Source: Plicaturopsis crispa FD-325 SS-3
Taxonomy: Eukaryota; Basidiomycota; Agaricomycetes; Amylocorticiales; Amylocorticiaceae
Assembly (NCBI GenBank): GCA_000827205.1
Contig: KN832558.1
Span: 681,020-745,019, forward strand
Length of the DNA: 64,000 nucleotides
Direction: 5' to 3'
Position 1 is the stretch's first letter, and each line of letters begins with the position of its first letter. The translations under genes were made by a program, and so were the position numbers. Positions 47,623 through 60,184 of this stretch are shown piece after piece. The notes beneath the pieces are model-generated. The model had not been told where the DNA came from and made no database searches. It saw only the letters and a program-made list of their open reading frames with translations.

Positions 47623-49704
47623 ATGTCCTTCTTCACTCGCAAGTCCTCGAAAAACGGGCAGGCGCAAAATGGCACCAACACGATTCGCAGCCGGCCGTCG
47701 CTACCGGAGCTGCATTCGCAGGGCATACCATGGCCAGACAGCCTCGTAGACGTCTCGTCCATACACGAGTCGCCGAACGGCGCACCAGCCCGCGGGGCTG
47801 CCATATCCTATGTCAAGGGGCCCAATATTCCGTTCCACAAACCGTTCCGGACGCCGTCTACCTCCGAGGGGAAGACCGAGGGGGGCCCTATCTCCTCTCT
47901 GTATATGTCGCACCCACCGTCGTCCTTCGCAAATGGCAAGCCCTCTGGGCGATTGGTGGGCCGGGCTAGCCAACGCAGAGCGCGCCACCCACCCACATTC
48001 AATCTTATGGTGCGTCTGCGCGACATATTCAATTGAGGCGGCGTGTAATAAAGGGGGCATAGGTTGCAGGCGGTAAGAACACCGGAAAGACGTCTCTGCT
48101 TCGCCTACTTCTCGAGACCGCGGATATATCGCCCACAGCGACGCTAGACCAGCAGGCAGCGGTCGAGCGGTTCATGAAAGGGAGAGCCAAGGTCACCAAG
48201 ACGATACAGGCGGCGTGTATCGAGATATGCGAGTCGCGGTTTGATCGCGTGCTTTTCTCGGTTATCGACACGCCGGGAATCGACTTTGTTGAGGGACGCG
48301 AGTTGAAGCTCGAGCGTCAGGTGTCTACCATTATGAAATACTTGGACGCGCAGTTCTACGACACGATGAGCGAGGTCAGCGTCTTGGAGTTTCATGCGAG
48401 AGTAGTATTGACATGTTTATGGTAGGAATCTAAAGTTGTCCGCGAAAATAAAGGCGACCAGCATATTCATTTGTGAGTGCCCATAGTTGGTTCATTGCCT
48501 CGTAAATCAATGCAGAGCGCATTTCTCAGATGCATATATATGATTGACCCTTCCTCAATAATGTCGGCGGGCACGAGAAAAGCCCAGTCGTCGTTTCCTT
48601 CAAAGACGCGCTCAGAGACCACGCTATCGTATCCTCCGCCCGACCTCGTCCCCGACTCCGCCTCCATTAACTCTGAGGACGAGGAGTCGGATCGACTGAC
48701 TATGTCACCCGCCGAAATCAGAGTCATTCGTCGGCTCTCTACGCGTGCCAATGTATTGCCCGTCATCGCACTCGCGGACTCATTGACGGACGACAAGCTT
48801 GCCGCGGTAAAGGAAGCCGTGCGCAGAGATCTCGCTGCCGAGGGCCTCGATTTTGGTGTTTTCAGCCCACCCAAGCCGGATACCGATGGAAAAGTCGCCA
48901 AGAAGTACCCTGGGAACGGCCTGCGGTTCGCGCCCGACGAAACAAAAGGCGAGGAGGCAGCTAACGCGGGTGACGGCGACGAAGACGAGGAACGCCCCTC
49001 GCGGCCCGTCATCAAATTACGCCCCACCCGGCATGCTAGTGCGCGGCTCTCCCGGTCGCGCTCGCGGCGCTCCCTCAAGGACGTGGCAGCGGAGGAGCTC
49101 CCGGACAATGACCGGGACAGCATCGCGAACGTGCGCTTCTCTGCGCACCTCGTTGCGAAAACGGATCTTGACTCCCTGCTCCCTTTCGCACTCATCGCGC
49201 CGGAAGACGTTCGCCAGCGGCGGAAGATGAGGCCGCCGCGGCCTGCGTCTGCGATTAGCAACATCTCGTCCCCAGTGGCCACCACTGAGAGCCACGCGGA
49301 CTTCTCCACCATCGCATCACCGACTAGTCCCACAGGCACTTCCATTCGAAATTTGGCATACCTCCAGGGTCCGCCGGATGATCTGAAAGGTGTCTTCACC
49401 CGGAAATTCCGGTGGGGGACTATCGACGTTCTCGATCCTCAGCACTGTGACTTTGCAGCTCTCCGAACGACTGTCTTTTCCACTCATATAAAGGTCAGTC
49501 GCGTCTATAGCTCTTCTTTGTTCGCAATTTGTTTGACTGATCATCTTCAAGGCGCTCAAAATGCATACAAAAGAAGTGTTGTACGAGAAATACAGGACAG
49601 AAAAACTCCTCGCAAGGCGTGCGACACAGCACATCACAGACGATCAGGCGAAGAGGCTCTTGGAAGGTGCGCCCCTTCCGTCAGCTATTCTGATTGCTTA
49701 CTAG
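47623..49704 (+). CDS. Septin-like GTPase, paralogue without zinc clusters
   Basis: Five exons (47623-48009, 48063-48374, 48426-48472, 48530-49493, 49552-49704) give about 620 residues. The N-terminal 129 residues are Ser/Arg-rich and disordered. The G domain starts right after the first intron: P-loop GGKNTGKT, G3 VIDTPGIDF, QHIHLCIYMIDPS, RRLSTRANVLPVIALADSLT (G4 with Leu where Lys is usual), a long Ser/Arg/Asp insertion, and RWGTIDVLDPQHCDFAALR matching the septin unique element. A helical C-terminus (MHTKEVLYEKYRTEKLLARR) could form a short coiled coil. It shares a 47-nt exon with identical phases with the upstream fusion gene. An alternative last exon after 49662 would change the final residues only. 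Confidence 0.85.
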
Positions 49705-50184
49705 CTCATCATGGGAATCGCTGAGCAGAGCTCGGCCTTTGATTTTTCTTTCGATATTAACATACCCACCGACATGTTTCTGTCGGTTATACCTCCCGGG
49801 TGCTTTGTTCCGTGGATGTGTACGCCTCTCGTTTTGTTTGCTGCTTCATCTCTGCTTGTGTCTTATCTGTTTTTATATCTGTCGGATGCTGTGGGAAGGA
49901 AGGAAAATGTCTGCCGGAATTTTTATGTTACTATTTCATTGGCTGGAATATCAGGCTGATTGGCTGAACTCTCTTTTCATACGACGCACTTTTGAACTCA
50001 AGACATCCCAGTCAGTCGCACATTCATCATGCATCATGAGGCTTCAAATTCAAAAGTACAAAAGCTCGAAGTGATGTCCCAGGGCCCCAGTTTTACGACT
50101 ACAAGTCACTACATCACACAAATATCCTAACACATACCTCTGGCGCCATTTTTCCTTAATACATTCCCCAGTAACGTTACACAC
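49705..50184. other. Convergent 3' intergenic region
   Basis: About 480 bp, T-rich, lie between convergent genes. No gene is seen, and the content fits two 3' untranslated regions. Confidence 0.4.
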
Positions 50185-51282
50185 TCACTTCTTCGCCAAT
50201 TCCTCAATCTCTTCCTTCGACAAGCCATCCAGCCTGCACAAGAGATAGTCCACCTACAACTCGTGAGCACCAGTACCCTAAGCATACAACAAACAAGCAC
50301 ACCTCGATATCCTTGGTGAGAGGGATGATAAAACTTTCGTACAAGTCCACGACGCCATCGACGTCGATCTTCCCGGTGCCGTTGTCTAGGATCGCACCGT
50401 CTGGCGCGAAGTCCTGCGCGTAGGTGAGCGCCTTCTTGCGCAGCCGCTGCAGCAACCTGCGCTCCACCTCGGGCTTGGTGATCAGCGCCTCCAGCGCCTC
50501 CCGGTTCGGGTTCAGGATATGCGGGATGAAATCCGACGGCTTGTCTATGAACTTCGACTCCGAGACGAATTTCCCTGTCGCACGAAACGAGTAAAAACCA
50601 GGGTAATATAGGAGAGTGCAAGAGGGGGCCCACCGTAGTGAACGCGCTTGCTGATGGACTGGAGGACCTCGACGTCGATCGTGGTAGCACTGCCGTAATT
50701 GCCGTCATCCTCCGACTCCGCATCACCCACGGCGCCGTTCGCGCGTTTTATGGCCGCGAGCGCGGTCGTGGCCTGGCGGGTGATGCGCGGCACAATCGTG
50801 CGCGTGTAGAATTCTAGGATAGACGCGTTTTTGTTTACTTTGTTAGGGTAAAGGATTGAGGGAAATTGTAGCGGCCGAAGGACAGGCTGTGGCAAATCCG
50901 AAGAGAATGGATATTCATCTGGGCTGCAATCGCTGTAGCGTCAGCGACCGTGTGTTTGAAGGAAAATGGCGACAGACCTGGTGTACCGGCGTGCCTTTGC
51001 TGCACATAGTTTCAGCATTCAGTCTGCATGGATCGAGCATGACCTGAAGTAGTTCGTACCGTGAAAGGTCTCGGTTTCCTTCAAGAACCATTCGAGCCAA
51101 CTGCCAGAGAAGCCGAGCTCATTCAGCTCCTCGAACGCACCGCGCTGGTAGATCTTGGGATTGTGTGCGAACTGGGCGCGCTCGATGAGGGAGAAGATAA
51201 TGGTGTCCTCGAGTCGATTCAAGACGGAGCGGATTCTGTCCAAGGACAGAGGGTCCCCCGTGAGCATGAAATTTTGCTGCAT
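50185..51282 (-). CDS. ARO7: Chorismate mutase
   Basis: About four exons read from ATG 51282 ([17 protein letters not shown]) to a stop at 50185-50187. Conserved blocks of the fungal AroQ-type enzyme appear in order: [28 protein letters not shown], split here as [13 protein letters not shown] and [10 protein letters not shown]. Next come [79 protein letters not shown] and [25 protein letters not shown] and RLEDTI carry the Arg and allosteric-site helix residues. The enzyme converts chorismate to prephenate for Phe and Tyr in the cytosol and is usually feedback-controlled by Tyr and Trp. A palindromic ataaatatttat at 51366-51377, about 85 bp upstream, may be its TATA element. Confidence 0.93.
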
Positions 51283-51365
51283 TTTTTGCGTTACGGCGTT
51301 GACGACGGGGAAAAGGTGAAGACGAGTGGGCGTCCAAGTCTAAGTTACTGTGAGAGACTGGCCGT

Positions 51366-51377
51366 ATAAATATTTAT
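51366..51377 (-). promoter_or_regulatory. Possible TATA element of chorismate mutase
   Basis: The 12-bp perfect palindrome ataaatatttat lies 84 bp upstream of the ATG at 51282, in otherwise GC-balanced sequence. The match is by position and composition only. Confidence 0.35.
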
Positions 51378-52480
51378 GCAGGAGAGCGGCAGTGCAATAA
51401 ACGTTCTTCGTTCCGCCGACGCTGTACACGATCATACCGCTTTATATTTACCTTCATCAGCTCGACGTCGACGTGAGATGATATCAAGCAGCCTTGTCCC
51501 AACTGGATGCTTTCCTTCACACAGAATGCAGCGATTTCAATACCAGCAGGACAAGAAACTGAAGCTTCGAGGGAAAGAGAATTGCTGAACTTCGCCTCAC
51601 CACCGTCTCTGTCGGATAACGATTCATCCAGCACAGCATCTCTGGGACCATCTGCCTGCGATTCCTTCTCATCCAGTGCTGCGAATCCAAACAGGAACCA
51701 CTGCATAGCAAAACTCACTCGTGTACTTATAATTACCGGAATCACGACGCGTCGCAGCGCGACTGCCATCGCGTCTAGTCGCACAGACTCGTTTTGCTGC
51801 ATGCCGGAAACATGCGCTCAATCAAGCATATGGTCAGTGATGTCTAGTATCAAGAGACTGCCAAACGCCTGGATAGCTTTCTGTGCTAGTTGCTGAGACT
51901 ATTCTTATAGATCCCAATATGCCATTTTCCTGGTTGGCTGTGGTTCTTCGAGCACGGTATGTCTATGTACCAACCTCCAAAGGGTGTTTAAAACCACCCG
52001 CGACTGACCAGATTATTGCGCGCTCGTTTTTCAAGTAGTCAGTGGCAAGCGCCCCTCAAGTCTTGCGTCCAGTGGAAGCAACTTCCCGGGACCCTGGGAG
52101 CCGCCCTGGAGTCGAAGTCACCAGAGGGGGCCAACTAAGCGTGCACCGACTCGGAAAGCCTATACCATCCAATCATCGTGAATCCTACCCCTCCGAGCCG
52201 GACGCCACCACCTTAAAGTGAGTCAGTTCTCCACCGAAGTTCCCTCGACTGCCCTTTTGGTGCTGGCGTAGAGTTCTATCCAAGGTTCCACTCGAATGGA
52301 AGGGTATTATCGCTCTGCCGAGGCTTCCCCCGCCATCTCCCGAGGGAGAGACCCTGGCAGATTATTGGCTAGGGCTGTGGTACTCTCACACATCTCCTCT
52401 GGTGGAGGGGAGGATGATGCAAACGCATACGCATATCCTGGTGTACAATGTTCCGGGTCTCCAGGTATCATGTGGCCTCG
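51378..52480. other. Intergenic, with an unresolved open frame pair
   Basis: A 142-codon minus-strand frame (51802-51374) and a 129-codon plus-strand frame (51507-51896) overlap. The minus one ends near a good intron donor (at about 51448) and contains a hydrophobic stretch, so a small gene is possible, but I found neither a family nor partner exons. The remaining part up to THI4 is promoter. I saw no thiamin pyrophosphate riboswitch core (no CTGAGA-type motif), although such switches occur near THI4 genes in other fungi. Confidence 0.35.
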
Positions 52481-52487
52481 GAATATG

Positions 52488-52495
52488 CATATAAG
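52488..52495 (+). promoter_or_regulatory. Possible TATA box of THI4
   Basis: The word catataag lies 57 bp upstream of the THI4 ATG, which suits a strongly expressed gene. It is assigned by position and sequence only. Confidence 0.35.
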
Positions 52496-52551
52496 GTCTG
52501 CGATAGGCTCTCCAATGGCGTTTTCGAGCTACCCAGGTCACTCTTTCTAAC

Positions 52552-53818
<1,267 letters not shown>

Positions 53819-54135
53819 AGCGACAGCTGAAGCTCACCGGAGAAATGTTGTATAACGCATGTACTTGTACGGTAGTATTCGAATGCCATTTTGTTCATAT
53901 GACTTCAAAGACACAACGATGGCGTCGAACACATCCCAGAGCTCATTTCAAGCAAGTTCTTGTGTCTGAGGAGGTTGAGTGTTATAGGATCTTGATTCCA
54001 CGTGGGGTCGGTCGGACGCGCAGGAACGCGCGTCTCGATCTCTTGATCATGCACTTTCGCCACCGACTGTCAGAATCCTAGCATTCAACGCACAAGTCCA
54101 TTGTTTCTGCTATATCTATATTACCAAACGTCGCC

Positions 54136-54948
54136 ATGGGATTTACCCTTCCCTCACCTACCAGTCCAGCAGAACAAGCACGCGCCCTGATAGCCCGCAA
54201 AGAGGCTGCAGAAGCCGAGCTGGATGCCCACTTCACCGTCCTACGTGCAAACAATGTTACGTTACGCTCTCCTTTGGTAGATAGCGAGGGCTTTCCCCGA
54301 GACGACATCGATATATACGCCGTACGGGGAGCGAGAGTACGCATAATCGAACTTCGAAATGATCTTGAAGCACTCACCGTCGAGATCGGACGCGCTCTCG
54401 AGAACATCTACAACCCCGCATTGGTTGCGGGTGCTGCATCCACAAGTAGTGACAGTCCTGTCGGTGCACCTCCTACTGTGGAGGGTGAACCCGAGGGCGA
54501 CCTGAAGCCTTTCGCCAAGGTCAACGGTGTAGCTCCTGGCAGTCCGGCTGCAGATGCTGTATGTGGCCCCCGATCTGTAGCTTTAAAACGCCTCGTTTGA
54601 CAGGGATTTGTATACAGGGCCTGCAGAGGGAAGACCTTGTCTTGAAATTTGGCCATTTGACGAGCACCTCGTTTTCGGCATCTGCCCTACAGCCTCTTGC
54701 TGAACTCGTGAACGGAAGCGAGAATGTAAGTCATGCTCGGTTTCAGTATCATACCTCATGCTAATGATGTACCTAGCGCCCACTACCAATCAAAGTGCTC
54801 AGAACAGACCAAATCGTAACACTCAGACTCACGCCCAAAACTTGGGGTGGCCGTGGAATGTTAGGGTCAGTCTTGGACATGTACCGTGGAACTCAAGCGA
54901 TTCTGACCATAGCCTAGGTGCCATATTGTCCCGTATTCCCCCCCTTGA
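54136..54948 (+). CDS. NAS2: 26S proteasome assembly chaperone Nas2/PSMD9
   Basis: Four exons (54136-54558, 54618-54725, 54777-54865, 54918-54948) give 216 residues. The N-terminal helical part (ARALIARKEAAEAELDAHF ... ITVLRANNVTL-type) contains LVDSEGFPRDDIDIYAVR, the signature of this family, and then RIIELRNDLEAL. The C-terminal PDZ-like domain reads FAKVNGVAPGSPAADAGL, REDLVLKFG and LPIKVLRTDQIVTLRLTP, ending GRGMLGCHIVPY. Nas2 binds the Rpt5 ATPase subunit during base assembly of the regulatory particle. The last exon is only 31 nt, but it restores the conserved ending, which supports the splice choice. Confidence 0.92.
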
Positions 54949-55045
54949 ATATGTTGTAAAAATGGTTAAATTGTTGTACTAATACGGAACACGCCAATGC
55001 AGCAATAGCATATGTGTAGCACTACAATGCCCCTCATCTTCATGC

Positions 55046-57366
55046 TCATAACTTCGCTCTCGCTGACGAGCCGTACACAATTTCGGAATTTGCCACCAAC
55101 CGTTCACTTTCCTCACTCGCCCTGCTTCGCTTGACATCTGCGACCGCTTCGGCAAAGCCTCCCTCCATCACCCATCGCCTGAACACCTCGACGTCCATCG
55201 CTCGTTCAAGTTCCCCGTTCGTGTACGACCAAACGGCGTGTTCGAGGAGATACAGACTGGACGCCACATAGGAGACCAGCATTATGGCGGGTCGGGGAAG
55301 CAGTGCAGGCATGGGTGCCGCGAATACTGTGGTTATATCGTCCAAACCTCCACGCAAAGCCTGCAACGCATCGCCGTTCTTGTTTTGCAGCTCTTCTGGA
55401 CACGACGCTACTATGCCTCTCCCCCACTAGATTGGAATGTGAGTGAGATTGTTAAAGGCAAGGGCGAGCTGACGGGATAGGTACGCACGGCGAGGAATGC
55501 TTTTATGGTAGCTGGATCCCTTACAGCCCTGACGAGGTCCAACGAGAGCACGGTCGTTGTCCCTTCCCATATTTTTTCAACGAGACCATCGCGGATAGAC
55601 CTGCATAACATATCAGCGAATGTGGGTCCGGTTCGACGGAAGGTCCCGCATCACCTCCCAATGCCGTTCTCTTCCATGTAACCCTGGCCTCCAAGAAGTG
55701 TCATCGCCTCCTCCATGGCAGGGCATGCTTTCTCGGATGTGAACGCTTTCACTATCGGGGTCAGCATTCTCAGCCGATGCTGTTCTTCCGTAGACGCTAC
55801 GCCACACTCGGACTTTCCGAGCAAAAGCACAACCCCGAATGTTAGGTGCGTGAGCGCTCTGTAGACAAGGTTGACAGACGCTAGTTGGGCGACGTGCAGC
55901 GGGGTGTCCCGGAGCAGCTGCTGCCCGCCGCGGATACTGCGCACGTTCGCATATGCCGTGGCGATGGCAAGGCATTTGCGTAAATTGCCGATGGACGAGG
56001 TGGCGGCGTAAACACGGGTGATATTGAGCACAGGCGTGATGCTCTTTACGCCGTTGTTGAGCGCGCCGATGAGGTACGCCTCCGTCCCGCTCAGCGAGAG
56101 TTCCGCGGTAGGAAGGGCATGCGTGCCGATCTTGTTCTTTAGCCTGTGGACGAAAATGCCGTTGCTAATGGATGGTGGGGTAGGATCGGAGGGACTGCGG
56201 AGGAGGGGGCGACGGAGAGGAACGAGGAATAGCGAAAGGCCGCGCGAACCATCCTGCGCAGAGCCGGTACGCGCGAGCGCGAGCGAGACATCGCTATCTG
56301 TCGCGCTCGAGAACCATTTAAAGCCGTCGAGTGTGTATTGCGGCCCAAAATTATTGTTGAGATTCACGGAGGCGGCAGTCGTTTCGGTCTGTGAAACATC
56401 TGAACCACCAGGCCGCTTTTTGCAGATCAGACTGGCAGAAAGCACGTGTACTCCCGCATGCACCTACCTCCGTCATCCACTGTCCCGAGGTAAAAGCAAT
56501 GGTGGGATCGCGACTTTAAGCCAGCTGTCTGCAAGCGGGCACAATGCAGGATTATGTTCAAGTTACTTACCTGATAAGACGCGGAAGAATATGGCGCTTC
56601 ATTTCCGACGTTCCTAATAGCTCAAGAACTGGGGCATACGATTGTCAATGATATCTATGATGCTAGTTAACAATTGAACATACCTCTGGCGCAGCCGTCG
56701 GTCATGGAGATAGGACACAAAGTCTAGAGAGTCAATAAGATTCTTCATACGTCCACTTACGAATTGCAAGGCAGTGAACGAACCGTCTGACAGTCACCCT
56801 CCAGGAGAACAGCTTTGGCGAAGCTGTATACCCGACTATATTCCCCGTACTTGCGCTCGTAGGCGATTCCAGGAATGCCTTCACGCTGCGCGATGGCCTT
56901 GAGGTTCCGCCATCCCTCAGAGGTTTGGAGGCCGTCAATCCGTGCTCCCCATTGGTTATACTGCACAAGTTTTGGTGGCTCGGCACGGTCTGCAAGCGCA
57001 CGGATTGCTAGAGCGACATAAGAGATCGTAGCCATTAGATTAGACAATTGGCAATTATATGCACGTACATGTTACGACTTCGTTTCCAAACTTCTCGAGG
57101 TCCGGTTCGATCTCTGAGCGTATGCTGTCCAACGCTGTATCAGCAACCTCGAGCGTGCTGAGAGCTAAAAGCCGTGGCAGTAGCTCACCTTGATGGCAAT
57201 AATCTTTTCAGAAGGCTGGGTAATACAGGATCTGCCGTGAAGGCGTTGCCTTCAACGAAAGGGACCTGTCAACATTTAGATCATTTAAGTAGGTATGACG
57301 CATGCAGAGGCAAGTAAACCGTGTAAGCAGGTAACGCACTGGCTGGAAACCTTCCTCTGCGCGCAT
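55046..57366 (-). CDS. AidB-like acyl-CoA dehydrogenase
   Basis: The first exon (57366 down) is short: MRAEEGFQP joins VPFVEGNAFTADPVLPSLL after a small intron. Then come SIRSEIEPDLEKFGNEV, PPKLVQYNQWGARIDGLQTS (AidB-type hallmark) and IAQREGIPGIAYERKYGEY, followed later by TGQWMTEVGA-like sequence, KKRPGGSDVSQTETTA, YTLDGFKWFSSATDSDVSLALA, GLSLFLVPL, RLKNKIGTHALPTAEL, ITPVLNITRVYAATSS, EEAMTLLGGQGYMEENGIGR and VEKIWEGTTTVLSLDL. Stop at 55046. The FAD-binding and catalytic regions of the acyl-CoA dehydrogenase fold are recognisable, close to the AidB/ACAD-like branch. The substrate is unknown and could be a branched or aromatic acyl-CoA. Middle exon borders near 56470-56760 are not exactly fixed. 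Confidence 0.85.
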
Positions 57367-57857
57367 GTTAAAGTGTATGTGGGATGGTGGATGTCGGAAG
57401 AGGGGTATGGGATCCTTCTCGTACGGTGCTACGCAGGTGCACTGCTACGCCTCGGAGGGGGCCACGGCGTCAACTAAAGTCGCTGGATGATATAATGGTC
57501 ATCTGCCACCGGTCCTCGCGGTCCTCGGTAACCGGTCCCAACGAACGCACCTGTCAAGAGGTGCACAGCGCTAACCACATGATGCAGCTAAAGGTATTAA
57601 TTGATGAGAACAGGTCAGGGTTAGAACGGAGTGCAGATGCGTCTGGCAGTACTCACAGAACTAATGCATAATGCTACAGTGACTGGGCACTACCGCGACC
57701 GGGTCAATGTGAATGCCAGATTTTCAACTTGAAGGACATTCAGAGGATCTAGTCAGATTCGACTGAGGCTGGGTACCTCTAGATCTGCTGTCGTGTCTAC
57801 AGACTTACTAAATCGTATGCTATGTGCGTGTGGAGCACCAGCCTGTGGAAAGAATAA

Positions 57858-59560
57858 CTAGTCTGCATCGTCCTCTTCAGAGTCTTCGCGGCCACTTCCA
57901 TGCAACCCTGTTTTGACACCCAAAAGCCCTTTCACATCATCCCAGAATGCGAACATGGACCAAGTTCTAGGCTCCCACACGTCGACCAACCGGTATCGAA
58001 AAGATCGCATCTGCCGCACATTCGGACAGACTACGGTCAAGAATATCGCAACCGCGTCGCATGTAGTTGTGTCGATAGCGACTTGCCCAACCTGCAGTAC
58101 AGCGAGTGTCCTGTTTGGTACGAGGCGGTCTGCCGATGCAATCACTGACATGATGCCGTCATTCGTGAAGGGAATGGGTACGCGGAAGGACCTGAGATTC
58201 TGACAGCGGCAGACCAGGGCGGCAAAACCAACGGCCGTAGCGTTATTAGACAAGCAGTGCCCGTAAACATACAGCTCCCGTATGCGCGGTCAGGATCGCG
58301 ACATCTCTCCCAACATGGTGTCGTCGAGGTGCAGATCACCCATTCCAACGGGGGAGAGTTTGACAGTTTCTAGGGCATGGAATGACAGGAGTGGTTCAAG
58401 AACGTCCCTCGGTGATGGCCCTTCGGTTCTTTGTGCAGTGTCTTCGTTGAAGTAATGACCGAGACGAATATCAACAGTAGTGAGATGCATAAGGTCTAAA
58501 CATTCTAGGAGTGCCTGGCTGAACTCCCGGCAGCGCGCCATTGAGTCGGAATCGGGAGATAACTCGTGTACATCATCTGGATCGTCTCGAGTGGAATATG
58601 ATGAGGGAGGCGCCTGAGGAACGTCAACAAAGTCTCCAGGGAGCTCGACGCAAGGCGGAGGATGCGAAGCGCTGGGAAGACAAATGACGTGCTTTGAGGC
58701 GGCAAGTCAACGAGTTCGACTGAGCAGAGTGAGAGTGTACGGAGCCTCGGCAGGGTAGCAATGTGGGAAATACCCTGCGAATTGAGTGCAACGACCTCGA
58801 GTTGGCGAATCATATTCCAGCCCTCAACTACAGCCGACAGAACAGGAACCTCCGCGCGTTCGATCCAGCTGCTGTTTGCTGCGAGCTTGAAGATCTCAAG
58901 CAAAGGGCAAACATCACGAATCGCTGCAACCAGGGAGGGGACCGCGCTTCCTCTCTGCATGCGGTGCTTCAACACGCACGATGTTATGCTTGGGCTTAGT
59001 AGCATCGTTTGGATATACGGGATGCAGTCATCCGACAGCTGCGCATCCGCGACGACGAGCTTCTGTAGCTTTGGGAACAGCGGAAGCATGGGCGCTGACG
59101 CAAGGAATTTTAAGAGGTGCGCGGCGTTCATGGAATCCAGCTTGGCCCAGGGCATCTTGCGCTCATCCTGGAAATCAAGCACCCGAACACGTTTGGCATA
59201 CAACTGGAGTCTCGCCCAATCACTTGCATGGAGAGGCCGCTTTATGTTCTGTGTTCGGGGTCGTAAGTATCGAGTACCACGAAGAAATGACGCGTAGACA
59301 TATGTGCGCACCAGTTCCTTGCCTACTGGCCCATTACTGCATAACGAGTCCCCTCCTATGAATTCGCATACGTCCTCCGGAAGGCACATGATAATTTGTG
59401 CCATGGACGTTTGGTATTGCCATAGCTCGTCGAGAGCGGGGTCGCGGAACAACCGACAGGTGGCGGCGAGGCTGGCGAGTGTCCCGTAGCCGCCGTATGC
59501 ATAAGTGTCCGCGAGAACGCGTCGTAGGATCTCATCTACCGACAAACAATGAGGTATCAT
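57858..59560 (-). pseudogene. Decayed F-box/leucine-rich protein gene
   Basis: From ATG 59560 (MIPHCLSVDEILRRVL) about 350 codons read as a basidiomycete F-box protein: an F-box-like start (SLAATCRLFRDPALDELW), then leucine-rich segments (LFPKLQKLVVADAQLSDDC, ISHIATLPRLRTLSLCSVEL). Near 58590 the coding signal moves to another frame (one frameshift) and continues through DDVHELSPDSDSM and LLSFHALETVKLSPVG. A TGA then interrupts the same frame at about 58287-58289, after which LVCRCQNLRSFRVPI and VVCPNVRQMRSFRYRLVDVW continue to 57858. Two lesions suggest a recent host pseudogene. A sequencing error could account for one of them but hardly for both. Confidence 0.7.
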
Positions 59561-60184
59561 TGCACTGCTAGTCAAGGTCAAAGTTCTGTAGTGAGCTCAG
59601 CAGCGAGGGGGTTGACTGACCGACGCCCTACTAGTCACTGCTGCGGATCTAGCAGTGGTAATGAAGACCTCCTGCTGTTCTTGCGAACCGGAGAATGAAA
59701 CTCGGGTCCAATTGGCAACTGGCGCAGTCCGCCATCTTGTAAGTATCGTCCTCAACACGCCGCATGATAGGGAAGGCTACCGCAGTACGTGCTAGCACCA
59801 AGTGCAGCATTAATGAAGAACTGTACACTCGAGCTCAAGTTCAAGTCGAGGTCGCAGATGGGTTGCAGATGGAAGCCAAGCAAGGCCGACAAAAAGTTGA
59901 TTCAAGTGCCGGGGAAATGGCGAACCAAATCAAGTCGGCTTGCGATTTGTCTCCGTGGGTGACCCAGGGGTGACCTTGACGCCTTTTGCGCCCAACGCTC
60001 ACCTCGAGTCCTACATATATTGCTGCGAAATAACGCACACACACTCAATCTTCTCGGTCGGTGCTCTGCGGCTTCTAGTACGCGACAATTGCGGCCATTG
60101 TATCCACTGAAACGGTGATAGGTCAAGTAAAGCTCGCCTTCTCTGACAGGGTGCCACAATGCTCATACCGGAGTCACACAGAAT
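59561..60184. other. Divergent intergenic region between two F-box genes
   Basis: About 620 bp. No supported gene; the short open frames have no recognisable content. It should hold the promoters of the two divergent F-box genes. Confidence 0.45.
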
